Part shown: positions 8,204 through 15,694 of the stretch, in pieces
Position numbering within the stretch: the first letter of the stretch is position 1
Layout: each line of letters begins with the position of its first letter
DNA from: Spirochaetaceae bacterium
GTDB lineage: Bacteria; Spirochaetota; Spirochaetia; Treponematales; Breznakiellaceae
DNA length: 21,532 bases
NCBI GenBank assembly: GCA_031257135.1
Contig: JAIRPH010000037.1
Coordinates: 1 to 21,532 of the forward strand
Reading direction: 5' to 3'
Made by a program: the position numbers and the translations under genes
Notes under the pieces: generated by a model
Told to the model about the DNA's origin: nothing
The model's database searches: none
Seen by the model: only the letters and a program-made list of their open reading frames with translations

Positions 8204-10093
8204 TTAAGAACTTACTCCGCTTACAGGGGCAACCAGAGAATTGGAATGTTCCCGGGGAGGAAAGCCGAGAAGCTCCCGCACTTCATCATCGACGAGGGTT
8301 TCTCTTACCATAAGAGCCTCTGCAAGGGATTCAAGTTTTTCTTTCTGGGTTCTCAAAATTTGTTCCGCCTGCTCTTGAGCGGCGTCCAGAATCCTTTTAA
8401 CCGACTTATCAATACGCTGGGCTGTATCTTCGGAGTAATCCTTATGCCGGGCTATTTCTTTGCCGAGGAATATCGGCTCTTCTTCCTGACCGTATGCCAC
8501 AGGACCCATTTCGTCCGCCATACCCCACTCGCACACCATGTGCCGAGCCATTTCGGTAGCCTGCTGGATGTCCTGCTTCGTACCGGTAGTAGTTTCATTA
8601 TAACAGAGTCTTTCCGCGATCCAGCCTCCGTAGCATATTACGATTCGGTCTTCAATCCAGCCTTTAGTCCGGCTATAGGTATCCTCTTCAGGGAGAGACA
8701 TCGCCATACCTAACGCGCGCCCGTGAGGAACAATCGTTACTTTATGCAGAGGATCGGCGTTTTTCAGGTAATAGTGAAGCAACGCGTGTCCCGCCTCGTG
8801 AACAGCGGTCATGTGCCGTTCCTTATCAGAGATGACTAAGGTCTTCCGCGCGACGCCCATGAGGATTTTATCTCTGGCTTCCTCGAAATCGGGCATTTCT
8901 ACGGTAGCTTTATCTTTCCGGGCGGCAAAAAGCGCCGCTTCGTTGACCAGATTCGCAATATCCGCGCCGCTCATCCCCGGGGTCGCCCGAGCGATCCGCG
9001 CCAAGTCGATGTCAGAGCCTAAGGGTATTTTTGCGGCGTGAATCTGAAGAATCGCCTCCCGCTCTTTGATGTCCGGCATGGCAACCAATACCTGCCGGTC
9101 AAACCGTCCGGGACGGAGCAACGCCGGGTCCAATACGTCTGGACGATTGGTTGCGGCTAGAATAATTATCCCCTCTTTGGAATCAAACCCGTCCATCTCA
9201 ACGAGAAGCTGATTCAGCGTCTGTTCCCGCTCGTCATGTCCGCCTCCGTAGCCTGCGCCTCTTGTTCTGCCTACCGCGTCAAGCTCGTCGATGAAGATGA
9301 TGCACGGCGCGTTCCGGCGTCCCTGATCGAACAGGTCTCGTACGCGGCTTGCCCCGACGCCGACAAACATCTCAACAAAATCCGAACCGGACATATGGAA
9401 GTAGGCGACTCCGGCTTCTCCCGCTACGGCGCGAGCCATTAAGGTCTTCCCGGTTCCGGGCATTCCTACCAGAAGCACTCCTTTAGGGATTTTCGCGCCC
9501 ATTTTAGTAAATTTTTGGGGATTTTTCAGGAAGGACACCACCTCCTCAAGCTCGTATTTTGCGTCTTTCTGTCCTGCCACGTCGGAAAAGCTGACTTTTT
9601 TCCCTTCATCAAGATACCGTTTCGCTTTGCTTTTCCCGAACTGAAACGCTTTATTGCCGGTTCCCTGCATATTTCTGAACATGAACCAGATAAAGCCGAA
9701 TCCTATGAGCCACGGGAGAAATTCAAAAAAAATCCGCAAAGGACTCAGCCCGGAAACCGCTCCGGATACGTTGATGCCTTTTTCCCGAAGCGACGGAAGC
9801 AGGGTCGGGTCTTGATAGGGAATAAGCGTTTTGAAATGTATCGGGTCCCCAGAACCGCCTCGAAGCGTACCCTCTATAGCGGTATTATCAAGGATTTTAA
9901 CCGCGGTAATATCATTCCGTTCAAGATGATTGGTAAATGCGGAATAGGGAATTTCCTGAATGACCGCGCGGGTATCTCCTCTAAAGAAGTAAGCCACAAA
10001 CAGACCAACCATAAGAAGAAAAAAAATTAAGGCAAACGGATTAGGCCGGCCGGCACGCAAATTCGGACGCGGCGTTTTATCATCATTAAACAT
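8204..10093 (-). CDS. ftsH: ATP-dependent zinc metalloprotease FtsH
   Basis: A membrane-anchored AAA+ protease that extracts and degrades membrane and short-lived cytosolic proteins as a hexamer. Two membrane segments (near residues 20-38 and 122-142) flank a periplasmic domain. The AAA module has Walker A GMPGTGKT (catalytic K216) and Walker B FIDELD (E270); the zinc protease site is HEAGH (H432, E433, H436). The 629-residue length is normal. The ATG at 10093 is chosen; a TTG directly before it is a less likely start. GGGGG precedes it inside tilS. The start overlaps the tilS end by 8 bases, so translation is probably coupled. It lies in the L25-TilS-FtsH-envelope protease unit. Confidence 0.97.
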   Translation of the reverse strand: MFNDDKTPRPNLRAGRPNPFALIFFLLMVGLFVAYFFRGDTRAVIQEIPYSAFTNHLERNDITAVKILDNTAIEGTLRGGSGDPIHFKTLIPYQDPTLLPSLREKGINVSGAVSGLSPLRIFFEFLPWLIGFGFIWFMFRNMQGTGNKAFQFGKSKAKRYLDEGKKVSFSDVAGQKDAKYELEEVVSFLKNPQKFTKMGAKIPKGVLLVGMPGTGKTLMARAVAGEAGVAYFHMSGSDFVEMFVGVGASRVRDLFDQGRRNAPCIIFIDELDAVGRTRGAGYGGGHDEREQTLNQLLVEMDGFDSKEGIIILAATNRPDVLDPALLRPGRFDRQVLVAMPDIKEREAILQIHAAKIPLGSDIDLARIARATPGMSGADIANLVNEAALFAARKDKATVEMPDFEEARDKILMGVARKTLVISDKERHMTAVHEAGHALLHYYLKNADPLHKVTIVPHGRALGMAMSLPEEDTYSRTKGWIEDRIVICYGGWIAERLCYNETTTGTKQDIQQATEMARHMVCEWGMADEMGPVAYGQEEEPIFLGKEIARHKDYSEDTAQRIDKSVKRILDAAQEQAEQILRTQKEKLESLAEALMVRETLVDDEVRELLGFPPREHSNSLVAPVSGVSS

Positions 10094-11492
10094 CAATACC
10101 CCCGGAAACTATGACGCAAGAAAGAGGCGGGTCTTCGCCGGCGCGCTTCACTTCCCTACATAGCACTATCATCGTATCTTTTATATCTGAAAAGATATAG
10201 GCGATTGGACCATTCCTGTCCTCTACCGTTATAGTATCGGTATACTCCGAATATCCTATTTTATCAAGCCCTCGCATACTCCGATATGACCGCCTAAACG
10301 CCAACGGAAGATAGGCGAAAAAAAACGCTCCCCCCGGTTCCCCTGTCTTTACCGACATTCCGGGCAACAAAACCTCCGGCTTTTCCCGCTCAAAGCTGAA
10401 CCGGCAGACAATCTTCAGCCCTTTTAGGGTATACGTTCCCGGTTCTTTTATCAAGAGCGTATATCCTGTATCATAGGTTTTTCCGCTATAGGGAGCGACA
10501 ACCACTTTTCCATTTCGGTTTTCAATCCGTATAGGACCCGCGTCAACGCTTCCAGCGGCGCGGAACCGCCTTATGGTCTCCCGCCGAGGAGTTGCCCCGC
10601 GGCGTTTTTTCGATTCAGGAGTATCCGGCTCAAAGGCGGAAGCGTTTTTTTTTATACGAGCCAATCTGTCAGTGGCCTGAAACAACGCTTCTTCCTGAAT
10701 TATCTGAGACAGCGAAAAAAAATGAACCGCCGGCGTATACAGATTGCGGGCTTCTTCCCAAGAAACCTGCCGCCGAGCTTCGCTATCAAGAAATTCCGCG
10801 GTCAGTTTTTGAGTTTCCGCCATAGAAAAAACGGTTTTTCTCCAATACGGGAACTGATCATCTAAACAAGAAACAAGTTTATGCCGGATTCGGTTACGAA
10901 GATATCGAATATCTTCGTTGGTGGAATCCGTTCTGAAGGGAATATTCCGCGCTTTTAGATAAGCAAGCGCATCAGACCGGTTGAGGCTCAAAAGGGGGCG
11001 TAAAATCAGTCCCCGTTCTCTGGGCATCGTCCCAAGTCCTGCGGGACCGGAACCGCGCAGAATCCGCATCAGCACGGTTTCCAGCAGATCGTCTCTGGTA
11101 TGGGCGACAAGAATCCGGGCGGCTCCGATACGCCGGGCTTCTCGGTTCCATGCCCGACGCCGAAACAGCCGAGCCGCCCCTTCTATACCGAGCCCGCTAG
11201 TTTTGGCGGTTTCCGCAACCTTGCCGGCCGGGATAGAAACAATACGGCACGAAACATCCAAAGATGTACAAAAAGATTTAACCGACTTCACATCTCCTCG
11301 CCGTTCTTCCGGGGAACGTATGCCGTGATCCACATGGAGGCACTGTATCGCATACCCCCGCTGTTGCGCTATAACCGCAAGAGCCGCCAGCATAGCCGTT
11401 GAATCAGCTCCGCCGGAAACCGCGGCAAGAAAAACAGTTCCTTCCGCCCAAGTTCCTAAATTTGAAGCTACCGCCGCTTCAAAAGGAAGCAA
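10086..11492 (-). CDS. tilS: tRNA(Ile)-lysidine synthetase TilS
   Basis: TilS uses ATP and lysine to convert C34 of the CAU-anticodon tRNA-Ile to lysidine, so that it reads AUA and is charged with isoleucine. The 468-residue product carries the PP-loop SGGADS (26-31), then HVDHGIR and the RNRIRH segment typical of TilS. The C-terminal third is more divergent and matches in position the TilS tRNA-binding domain. The start is TTG at 11492, supported by AAGGA 8 bases upstream that overlaps the L25 stop; no ATG lies nearby. It overlaps ftsH by 8 bases, the tilS-ftsH neighbourhood common in bacteria. A run of nine A (coding strand) lies at 10645-10653. Confidence 0.95.
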   Translation of the reverse strand: MLPFEAAVASNLGTWAEGTVFLAAVSGGADSTAMLAALAVIAQQRGYAIQCLHVDHGIRSPEERRGDVKSVKSFCTSLDVSCRIVSIPAGKVAETAKTSGLGIEGAARLFRRRAWNREARRIGAARILVAHTRDDLLETVLMRILRGSGPAGLGTMPRERGLILRPLLSLNRSDALAYLKARNIPFRTDSTNEDIRYLRNRIRHKLVSCLDDQFPYWRKTVFSMAETQKLTAEFLDSEARRQVSWEEARNLYTPAVHFFSLSQIIQEEALFQATDRLARIKKNASAFEPDTPESKKRRGATPRRETIRRFRAAGSVDAGPIRIENRNGKVVVAPYSGKTYDTGYTLLIKEPGTYTLKGLKIVCRFSFEREKPEVLLPGMSVKTGEPGGAFFFAYLPLAFRRSYRSMRGLDKIGYSEYTDTITVEDRNGPIAYIFSDIKDTMIVLCREVKRAGEDPPLSCVIVSGGIDV

Positions 11493-11503
11493 CGAATAGG
11501 TCC

Positions 11504-12133
11504 TTATGTTTTGGCTTTGGCTTCTGCCGGGGCGGCCGCTTCTGCCGGGACCGCTTCTGCGGCGGGAGTTTCTGCAACTTCGGCTTTGGCGAATTTCACG
11601 ACCGCCACTACCTGATCGCCGCCGGTGATAGCGCGTACCCCTTCGCCCAGCGCGAGGTCCCGGACGTAAATCGACTGATTCGCTTTAAGAGGCGTTACAT
11701 CCACTACAATCCGTTCCGGCAGGTCCTTAGGCAGACACTCGACTTCCACATCCCGGATAGGCACTTCCAGCGTACCGCCGTCTCGGACGCCCGCCGGGTT
11801 TCCGCGGACATGAATCTGCACCTTAGCCCGCAAGAGGACGCCGCTTTCTACTTCATAGAAATCAACGTGCAGTATTTTGCCGTCCGTGAGGGTCCTCTGC
11901 GTATTCTTTACAAATGCGTCGTGGGCTTCTCCTTCGATGTCTACCGTGACAATAGTGGTTTCGGTAATATTTTTTATGCCGTTTACAAATTCCAGCGCGT
12001 CCAAATCAATCGATTTCGCCTGACCGCTACGTCCATACAGGACTCCGGGTATACGTCCGCTCCGCCGAATTCGGCGGGCTACTGAGGAACCCGCTTCAGC
12101 CCTTTTGCGGGCGTTTAGAACAATTTGACTCAC
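11504..12133 (-). CDS. rplY: 50S ribosomal protein L25, long (CTC) form
   Basis: L25 binds 5S rRNA in the large subunit. The 209-residue product is the two-domain CTC form: an N-terminal L25 domain (ARKRAEAGSSVARRIRRSG, then PGVLYGR) and a second beta domain, ending in an Ala/Glu/Pro-rich tail of about 25 residues. The start is GTG at 12133 with AGAGGAG 5 bases upstream. The gene lies 51 bases after tRNA-Gln and 11 bases before tilS. A perfect 16-bp palindrome, CCGCCGAATTCGGCGG, lies inside the gene at 12062-12077 and encodes part of the Arg-rich segment. Confidence 0.94.
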   Translation of the reverse strand: MSQIVLNARKRAEAGSSVARRIRRSGRIPGVLYGRSGQAKSIDLDALEFVNGIKNITETTIVTVDIEGEAHDAFVKNTQRTLTDGKILHVDFYEVESGVLLRAKVQIHVRGNPAGVRDGGTLEVPIRDVEVECLPKDLPERIVVDVTPLKANQSIYVRDLALGEGVRAITGGDQVVAVVKFAKAEVAETPAAEAVPAEAAAPAEAKAKT

Positions 12134-12184
12134 AATATCTCCTCTTACTCTTGCGGTATGTCTGACCTTTCGATACCGTTGATA

Positions 12185-12256
12185 TTGGGACGACAGGGTT
12201 CGAACCTGTGCGTGCCGGAGCCAAAACCCGGTGGCTTACCACTTGCCTACGTCCCA
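12185..12256 (-). tRNA. tRNA-Gln, anticodon TTG
   Basis: A 72-nt cloverleaf on the minus strand. The acceptor stem TGGGACG pairs with CGTCCCA, with A as the discriminator base; the 3' CCA is not encoded. The D arm has GGC/GCC, the anticodon stem CCGGG/TCCGG encloses loop TTTTGGC with anticodon TTG (bases 12222-12224), the variable loop is 5 nt, and the T arm is ACAGG-TTCGAAC-CCTGT. It is read in the same direction as rplY, which starts 51 bases downstream with no clear terminator between. Confidence 0.95.
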
Positions 12257-12275
12257 GTATTTTTTTTATTAACAG

Positions 12276-12306
12276 AGCCAATCAATCGTATTATACCTGA
12301 TTGGCT
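12276..12306. repeat. 9-bp perfect inverted repeat straddling the tRNA-Gln promoter -10 box
   Basis: AGCCAATCA (12276-12284) and TGATTGGCT (12298-12306) enclose 13 bases that contain the TATAAT box. It could be an operator. On the plus strand the right arm runs into TTTTATTTTT, so it would also look like a terminator for plus-strand transcripts, although no plus-strand gene precedes it. Confidence 0.6.
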
Positions 12307-12318
12307 TTTATTTTTCAA
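12290..12318 (-). promoter_or_regulatory. Strong sigma70-like promoter of tRNA-Gln (and probably the L25-TilS-FtsH unit)
   Basis: Read on the minus strand: TTGAAA (12313-12318), 17-base spacer, perfect TATAAT (12290-12295). The predicted start is about 27 bases before the tRNA. The -10 box sits inside the loop of an inverted repeat (12276-12306). Confidence 0.75.
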
Positions 12319-12323
12319 GACCC

Positions 12324-12605
12324 CTATATTTCCACGGACGGATCATCGGGACCGCTACCGAAATCATAGGCATCCAGAATTTTCGTTTGCAATTCGGTAC
12401 GGAAATCTGGATTAATCGGGTGAGCTACGTCTTTATACTCTCCGGCTCTGGTTTTTCGGCTCGGCATAGCGATAAACACGCCGCTTTTTCCCTCGATAAT
12501 CTTGATATTATGTACAACAAAGCAGTCATCAAACGTAACCGTTACATAGGCCTTTAATTTTCCCTCGCCGGCTACTTTACGGACTCTTATGTCGGTTATC
12601 TCCAT
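12324..12605 (-). CDS. spoVG: SpoVG-family nucleic-acid-binding regulator
   Basis: The 93-residue product matches SpoVG along its length: it begins MEITDIRVRKV, with VTFDDCFVVHNIKII, then GVFIAMPSRKT and the basic/helical end with VAHPI. SpoVG proteins bind DNA and RNA site-specifically and act as global regulators in Gram-positive bacteria and in spirochaetes such as Borrelia; here the target is unknown. A near-perfect AAGGAGGTG lies 5 bases before the ATG, suggesting high expression. It follows ispE by 36 bases, a conserved pairing, and precedes the tRNA-Gln promoter. Confidence 0.95.
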   Translation of the reverse strand: MEITDIRVRKVAGEGKLKAYVTVTFDDCFVVHNIKIIEGKSGVFIAMPSRKTRAGEYKDVAHPINPDFRTELQTKILDAYDFGSGPDDPSVEI

Positions 12606-12641
12606 GACGCACCTCCTTTTTTAGGGTCCAGAATAACTTAT

Positions 12642-13592
12642 TTATTCTAACACCTCCTTAGCGAAACGCGCAAGCGGAAAAGTTACCTGTACAAAATTCT
12701 TTTTCCTTTCCCCCGCGACTGCCTGTACCGCTTTCTTCGCTATTCTTCCGTCGGCAAAAATTCCGAAACAGGTTGAACCTGATCCGCTCAAACCGGTAAA
12801 ATCCGCTCCCGCCTTAGACAGATCGCTCAGGACTCTGCGATAGGCTTCTGCAACTTCCTGATTTCCCGCGGCTAGAAATACCGGTAAAAAATCATTCTTA
12901 TAGGTCCACTTCCCCGGATGCTCGGACAATGCTTGTATCGGAGCAGGGTTCTCTGCGTCTGCATATTCTTCAGATGCCCGAATCTCATCTAACAGCCGGA
13001 AAGCCTCTTTTGTATTGCTCTGAAACCCCGGATAGACCAGCGCAACCGATACGTCTTGGGGCGGGGCAATCGGTACAATCCGTTCTCCCCGTCCCGATAC
13101 CCATGCCGCTCCTCCGCTGAGGAAAAAGGGTACATCGCTTCCCAGAGATTCAGCCATTTCCTGCAATGTCCGGGAATCCAGATCCGCGCCTGCCAATACA
13201 TTCAACACCTTCAGCGTCGCGGCGGCGTCTGAAGAGCCGCCTCCCAAGCCTGCTCCCAAAGGAATCCGCTTTTCTACATATACCCGAATCCCCTGATTAA
13301 ATCCGGTCCGTTTTCTGAAACAGGACGCCGCCTGATACACGCTATTATTTTCAGCCGACAAGAACCGCGCTTCTTCCGGGAAAATTCCCGCCTCCTGGAG
13401 GGGCTTCCAATTCATCAGCACCTCGCAGGCGTTCTTGTCTTCTGTAAGCTCAAACCGCAATATATCCCCAAAAGCAAGGGCTAAGAAAATACTTTCCAAA
13501 TCATGATACCCATCGGTCCGCCGGCTTTTCACCTTCAAATGCACATTAATTTTACTCGGGGCGTTGACTTCCATGCGGCCTTGTACGTTCAT
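12642..13592 (-). CDS. ispE: 4-diphosphocytidyl-2-C-methyl-D-erythritol kinase IspE
   Basis: A GHMP-family kinase of the MEP (non-mevalonate) isoprenoid pathway that phosphorylates CDP-methylerythritol. In the 316-residue product the catalytic lysine is K14 (APSKIN), the ATP loop is GLGGGSSDAA (115-124) with catalytic D122, and the third GHMP motif is LSGSGSTCFGIF near the end. Two starts are possible. The ATG at 13592 lies exactly at the predicted transcription start and has no ribosome site. The ATG at 13574, six codons later, has AAGG 4 bases upstream and gives an N-terminus (MEVNAPSKIN) closer to the family. I keep 13592 because the same promoter-to-ATG spacing recurs at other genes in the window. 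Confidence 0.95.
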   Translation of the reverse strand: MNVQGRMEVNAPSKINVHLKVKSRRTDGYHDLESIFLALAFGDILRFELTEDKNACEVLMNWKPLQEAGIFPEEARFLSAENNSVYQAASCFRKRTGFNQGIRVYVEKRIPLGAGLGGGSSDAAATLKVLNVLAGADLDSRTLQEMAESLGSDVPFFLSGGAAWVSGRGERIVPIAPPQDVSVALVYPGFQSNTKEAFRLLDEIRASEEYADAENPAPIQALSEHPGKWTYKNDFLPVFLAAGNQEVAEAYRRVLSDLSKAGADFTGLSGSGSTCFGIFADGRIAKKAVQAVAGERKKNFVQVTFPLARFAKEVLE

Positions 13593-13598
13593 TCTTTA

Positions 13599-13628
13599 AA
13601 TATAGCAAAAACGGGTATCTTTTGTAAA
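13599..13628 (-). promoter_or_regulatory. Putative sigma70 promoter of ispE, leaderless arrangement
   Basis: Read on the minus strand: TTTACA (13623-13628), 18-base spacer, TATATT (13599-13604), then six bases (TAAAGA) and the ATG at 13592. The +1 would be the A of the ATG. Confidence 0.55.
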
Positions 13629-13683
13629 GAGGTTTTTTGTATATTTATAGGTTCCATAAAATTAAAGATAGTACAGAAACCTG

Positions 13684-13713
13684 TTGACAAATACCGAACC
13701 TCTCACTTATGTT
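13684..13713 (+). promoter_or_regulatory. Putative sigma70 promoter of the acidic-protein gene
   Basis: A perfect TTGACA (13684-13689), 18-base spacer, then TATGTT (13708-13713). The predicted start is near 13720, leaving a leader of about 33 bases before the ATG at 13753. It is divergent from the ispE promoter. Confidence 0.5.
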
Positions 13714-13752
13714 TCAAGAGAACAAGAGAAATTAAATCAAATGGAGAATGCT

Positions 13753-14043
13753 ATGACTCTGTATGAGACCATACATACCCGGCGGCTTTCTACCCCCGAA
13801 GACGAGGTATACTCTTTCGCCTTTGCGCCGTCAACCGGATATTGTCCTCTTGATGAAAGCGACGACCCTGAAGAATGGGATCGGGTTCCTTATTCTTTCT
13901 TAGCCTATGAGAGCGATGAAGACGACCCCGAAGACGGAGAGGATTTCGACGACGATTTCGATGACGACTTCGACGACGATGACGGCTTTTACGAAGAGGA
14001 GGGAAACGGAGAGTTCTACAGCGATGATGAAGATGACGAGTAG
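13753..14043 (+). CDS. Small, extremely acidic protein of unknown function
   Basis: Not recognised. The ATG at 13753 is chosen because GGAG lies 6 bases upstream; an ATG at 13741 has no ribosome site. The 96-residue product has an ordinary N-terminal half containing TPEDEVYSFAFAPSTGY. In its C-terminal half 29 of the last 44 residues are Asp or Glu, with a short repeat of the form FDDD encoded by near-identical triplet blocks. It has no signal peptide, membrane segment or cysteine pair. It is the only plus-strand gene between 4677 and 18800 and lies between ispE and rsfS in a region that is otherwise ribosome-related. Acidic tails of this kind are seen in nucleic-acid mimics, chaperones and partners of basic proteins; none of these is demonstrated. 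Confidence 0.68.
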   Translation: MTLYETIHTRRLSTPEDEVYSFAFAPSTGYCPLDESDDPEEWDRVPYSFLAYESDEDDPEDGEDFDDDFDDDFDDDDGFYEEEGNGEFYSDDEDDE

Positions 14044-14062
14044 GGTATAAGAGCTGTTCTAA

Positions 14063-14085
14063 TCCCTGCTCTTTGAGGGCGGGGA
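14063..14085. terminator. Hairpin between the convergent acidic-protein gene and rsfS (possible terminator)
   Basis: Arms 14063-14071 and 14077-14085 form nine pairs (two G-T) around loop TTTGA. No T-tract follows on either strand, so it is at best a weak intrinsic terminator in the 45-base convergent gap. Confidence 0.25.
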
Positions 14086-14088
14086 ACG

Positions 14089-14484
14089 CTACCTTGCAGG
14101 GACTGCCGTAAGATTTTCTTGAAAAATAACCGCTCCGGCGTCCCATAATCGTTCAAGATCATAAAAGTCTCTGGTTTTTGAAGACATCAAGTGAACCGCA
14201 ATCGTTCCCAAATCAATAATAAGCCATTCATCCTCGGAAGCTGTGGTTGTTCCCTTTGGGCGGGGCGAAACTCGGAGAATATCGATCCCGTTTTCTTGGG
14301 AAAATTCCCGGACGTGCCGTTCCAAACCCAGAAGATGAGTCGCGCTCGTTACGGTGGCTATCACGAAAAAGTCGGTCCATCCATCGGTTTCCCGAAGGTC
14401 CAGAACCGTCACCGCTCCTCCCCGGTAATCCCGGAGGAGCCTGCCTAAAGCTATAGCCTGAGACATATCATCTTTCATCAACAT
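14089..14484 (-). CDS. rsfS: Ribosomal silencing factor RsfS
   Basis: RsfS (Iojap/YbeB) binds L14 on the 50S subunit and blocks subunit joining when nutrients are low. Family blocks are visible: LRDYRGGAVTVLDLRETDGWTD without its last residues, then DFFVIATVTSATH, SEDEWLIIDLGTIAVHLM and FYDLERLWDAG. I choose the ATG at 14484 (131 residues) because AAGG stands 6 bases upstream. The frame stays open to a TTG at 14508, and ATGs at 14478 and 14466 are other options. It overlaps the end of the LCP gene by 17 bases and closes the L21-NadD operon; a nadD-LCP-rsfS order is common in bacteria. Confidence 0.94.
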   Translation of the reverse strand: MLMKDDMSQAIALGRLLRDYRGGAVTVLDLRETDGWTDFFVIATVTSATHLLGLERHVREFSQENGIDILRVSPRPKGTTTASEDEWLIIDLGTIAVHLMSSKTRDFYDLERLWDAGAVIFQENLTAVPAR

Positions 14485-15694
14485 ATCGTCCCTTAAAATC
14501 ATTTCCAATGATAAGAATAAAATCCGAGCGATACTCTAAATTTTGCAGATTCATTTCCAGTTCAGAATTTTCAGCAGGCTGTTCAAACCGGAAGTTCTTA
14601 CACTTGATAATATCCCCAAAAGTTCTGACCATATTTTCATTCCCAGACCGATCAATGATAACCGTGGATTCATAATCGCTCCGATCCGCATTGCCGATAG
14701 ATATAACCTCATACCCGAAGCCCTGCAAAAGTTCCGCGGTTCTCCCGGCAAGCCCTACCGTCGCGGTGCCGTTGAGAACCTCCACCGTAAACACCCGCTC
14801 GACAAAGGACCCTTCCGAGAGCCGCGTCAGCCCGGTCAGCGTCTGACGCACAATGTCCTTGATAAGGGTCCCGTCGTAATAGGGAATCAGCAGAGTCTTC
14901 CCGGAAACTTCCCGGATATTCCCGCCTACCGACTGAATATTGACTCGTTCTATATCGATCCCCGCGTATTCGTCAAACAGCCGGGTTCTTACCCGCTGAT
15001 TCGTGCCGGTTTTGAAAAGCGACTGATAGGTTTGAGCGACCAGCGGATTCTTTAAAACTTCGTTTTGTTCTCCCAGACGTTTAATAAATCCCAAAAAAAA
15101 CCTCTGCCGCCGGAACGTAACGACTTCATGGTTTTCTTCCGGCAGTTCGTAGGTAACATAGAGCCGGGCTTTATCGCCGTCCAGCCGAGTCACGCCGAAG
15201 GGAAACAAAACCGGGGTATCTTCGTTATATAGCTCTACCGGGGAAGGGATGAAGATTTCCACCCCTTCGATAATATCAACAGCCTTGCCGAGATTGACCG
15301 TATCCAGCACAAAGGTAAAACTAATGTCAATGTCCAAAAGCCGCTCGATTTCGTTTTCAAAAGTCGATACCCTTTGAGGATCATAAACCGTATCTATTCG
15401 GTCAACCCGGTTGATCTTCTGTAGGATCAAGCCTACTTCCCCGGGTATATCGAATACGGCGGCTCGTTTGGTGCCGGGATAGTACATAAACACGTAGGTT
15501 CCTAAGGGCTTCCCCTTTCCCTCAAAGACAAACAAGGCGTTGATGACCCGATCTCTGGTTAAGGCGCCTTCGATAGGGTCTGCCCGCAAAGCTCCGATGG
15601 TAACAAAAATCCCTCCCCCAAGAAGCGCCACAATAAGCCCTAGCAGAAAGATACTGGCGTCAAATTTAAGAACCCGGGTTTTCTTAGGTCTCAT
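14468..15694 (-). CDS. LytR-CpsA-Psr (LCP) family protein with C-terminal LytR_C domain
   Basis: A 408-residue membrane-anchored protein: a short basic cytoplasmic start, one membrane helix (about residues 13-36), a divergent LCP domain (about 50-260, with DALFVF-like INALFVFEG and the RRQRF segment) and a LytR C-terminal domain beginning near residue 304 (VEVLNGT). LCP enzymes attach polyprenyl-linked polymers to peptidoglycan or proteins outside the membrane. Treponemes lack teichoic acids, so the acceptor here is unknown, and a purely structural or regulatory role is possible. The ATG at 15694 overlaps the nadD stop as ATGA, and AGGA lies upstream. The run TTT TTT TTG near the RFFLGF segment contains eight T. 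Confidence 0.85.
   Translation of the reverse strand: MRPKKTRVLKFDASIFLLGLIVALLGGGIFVTIGALRADPIEGALTRDRVINALFVFEGKGKPLGTYVFMYYPGTKRAAVFDIPGEVGLILQKINRVDRIDTVYDPQRVSTFENEIERLLDIDISFTFVLDTVNLGKAVDIIEGVEIFIPSPVELYNEDTPVLFPFGVTRLDGDKARLYVTYELPEENHEVVTFRRQRFFLGFIKRLGEQNEVLKNPLVAQTYQSLFKTGTNQRVRTRLFDEYAGIDIERVNIQSVGGNIREVSGKTLLIPYYDGTLIKDIVRQTLTGLTRLSEGSFVERVFTVEVLNGTATVGLAGRTAELLQGFGYEVISIGNADRSDYESTVIIDRSGNENMVRTFGDIIKCKNFRFEQPAENSELEMNLQNLEYRSDFILIIGNDFKGRYVDER

Noticed and set aside
12096..12281. 61-codon minus-strand frame before rplY
   Set aside because: It covers tRNA-Gln, which explains the sequence.
12276..12306. Rho-independent terminator of the spoVG transcript
   Set aside because: On the minus strand the stem is followed by A-rich, not T-rich, sequence. 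The T-tract is on the other strand, where no gene precedes it.
13684..13752. Start of the acidic protein at TTG 13684 or ATG 13741
   Set aside because: TTG 13684 is part of the -35 box, and ATG 13741 lacks a ribosome site; ATG 13753 has GGAG at good spacing.
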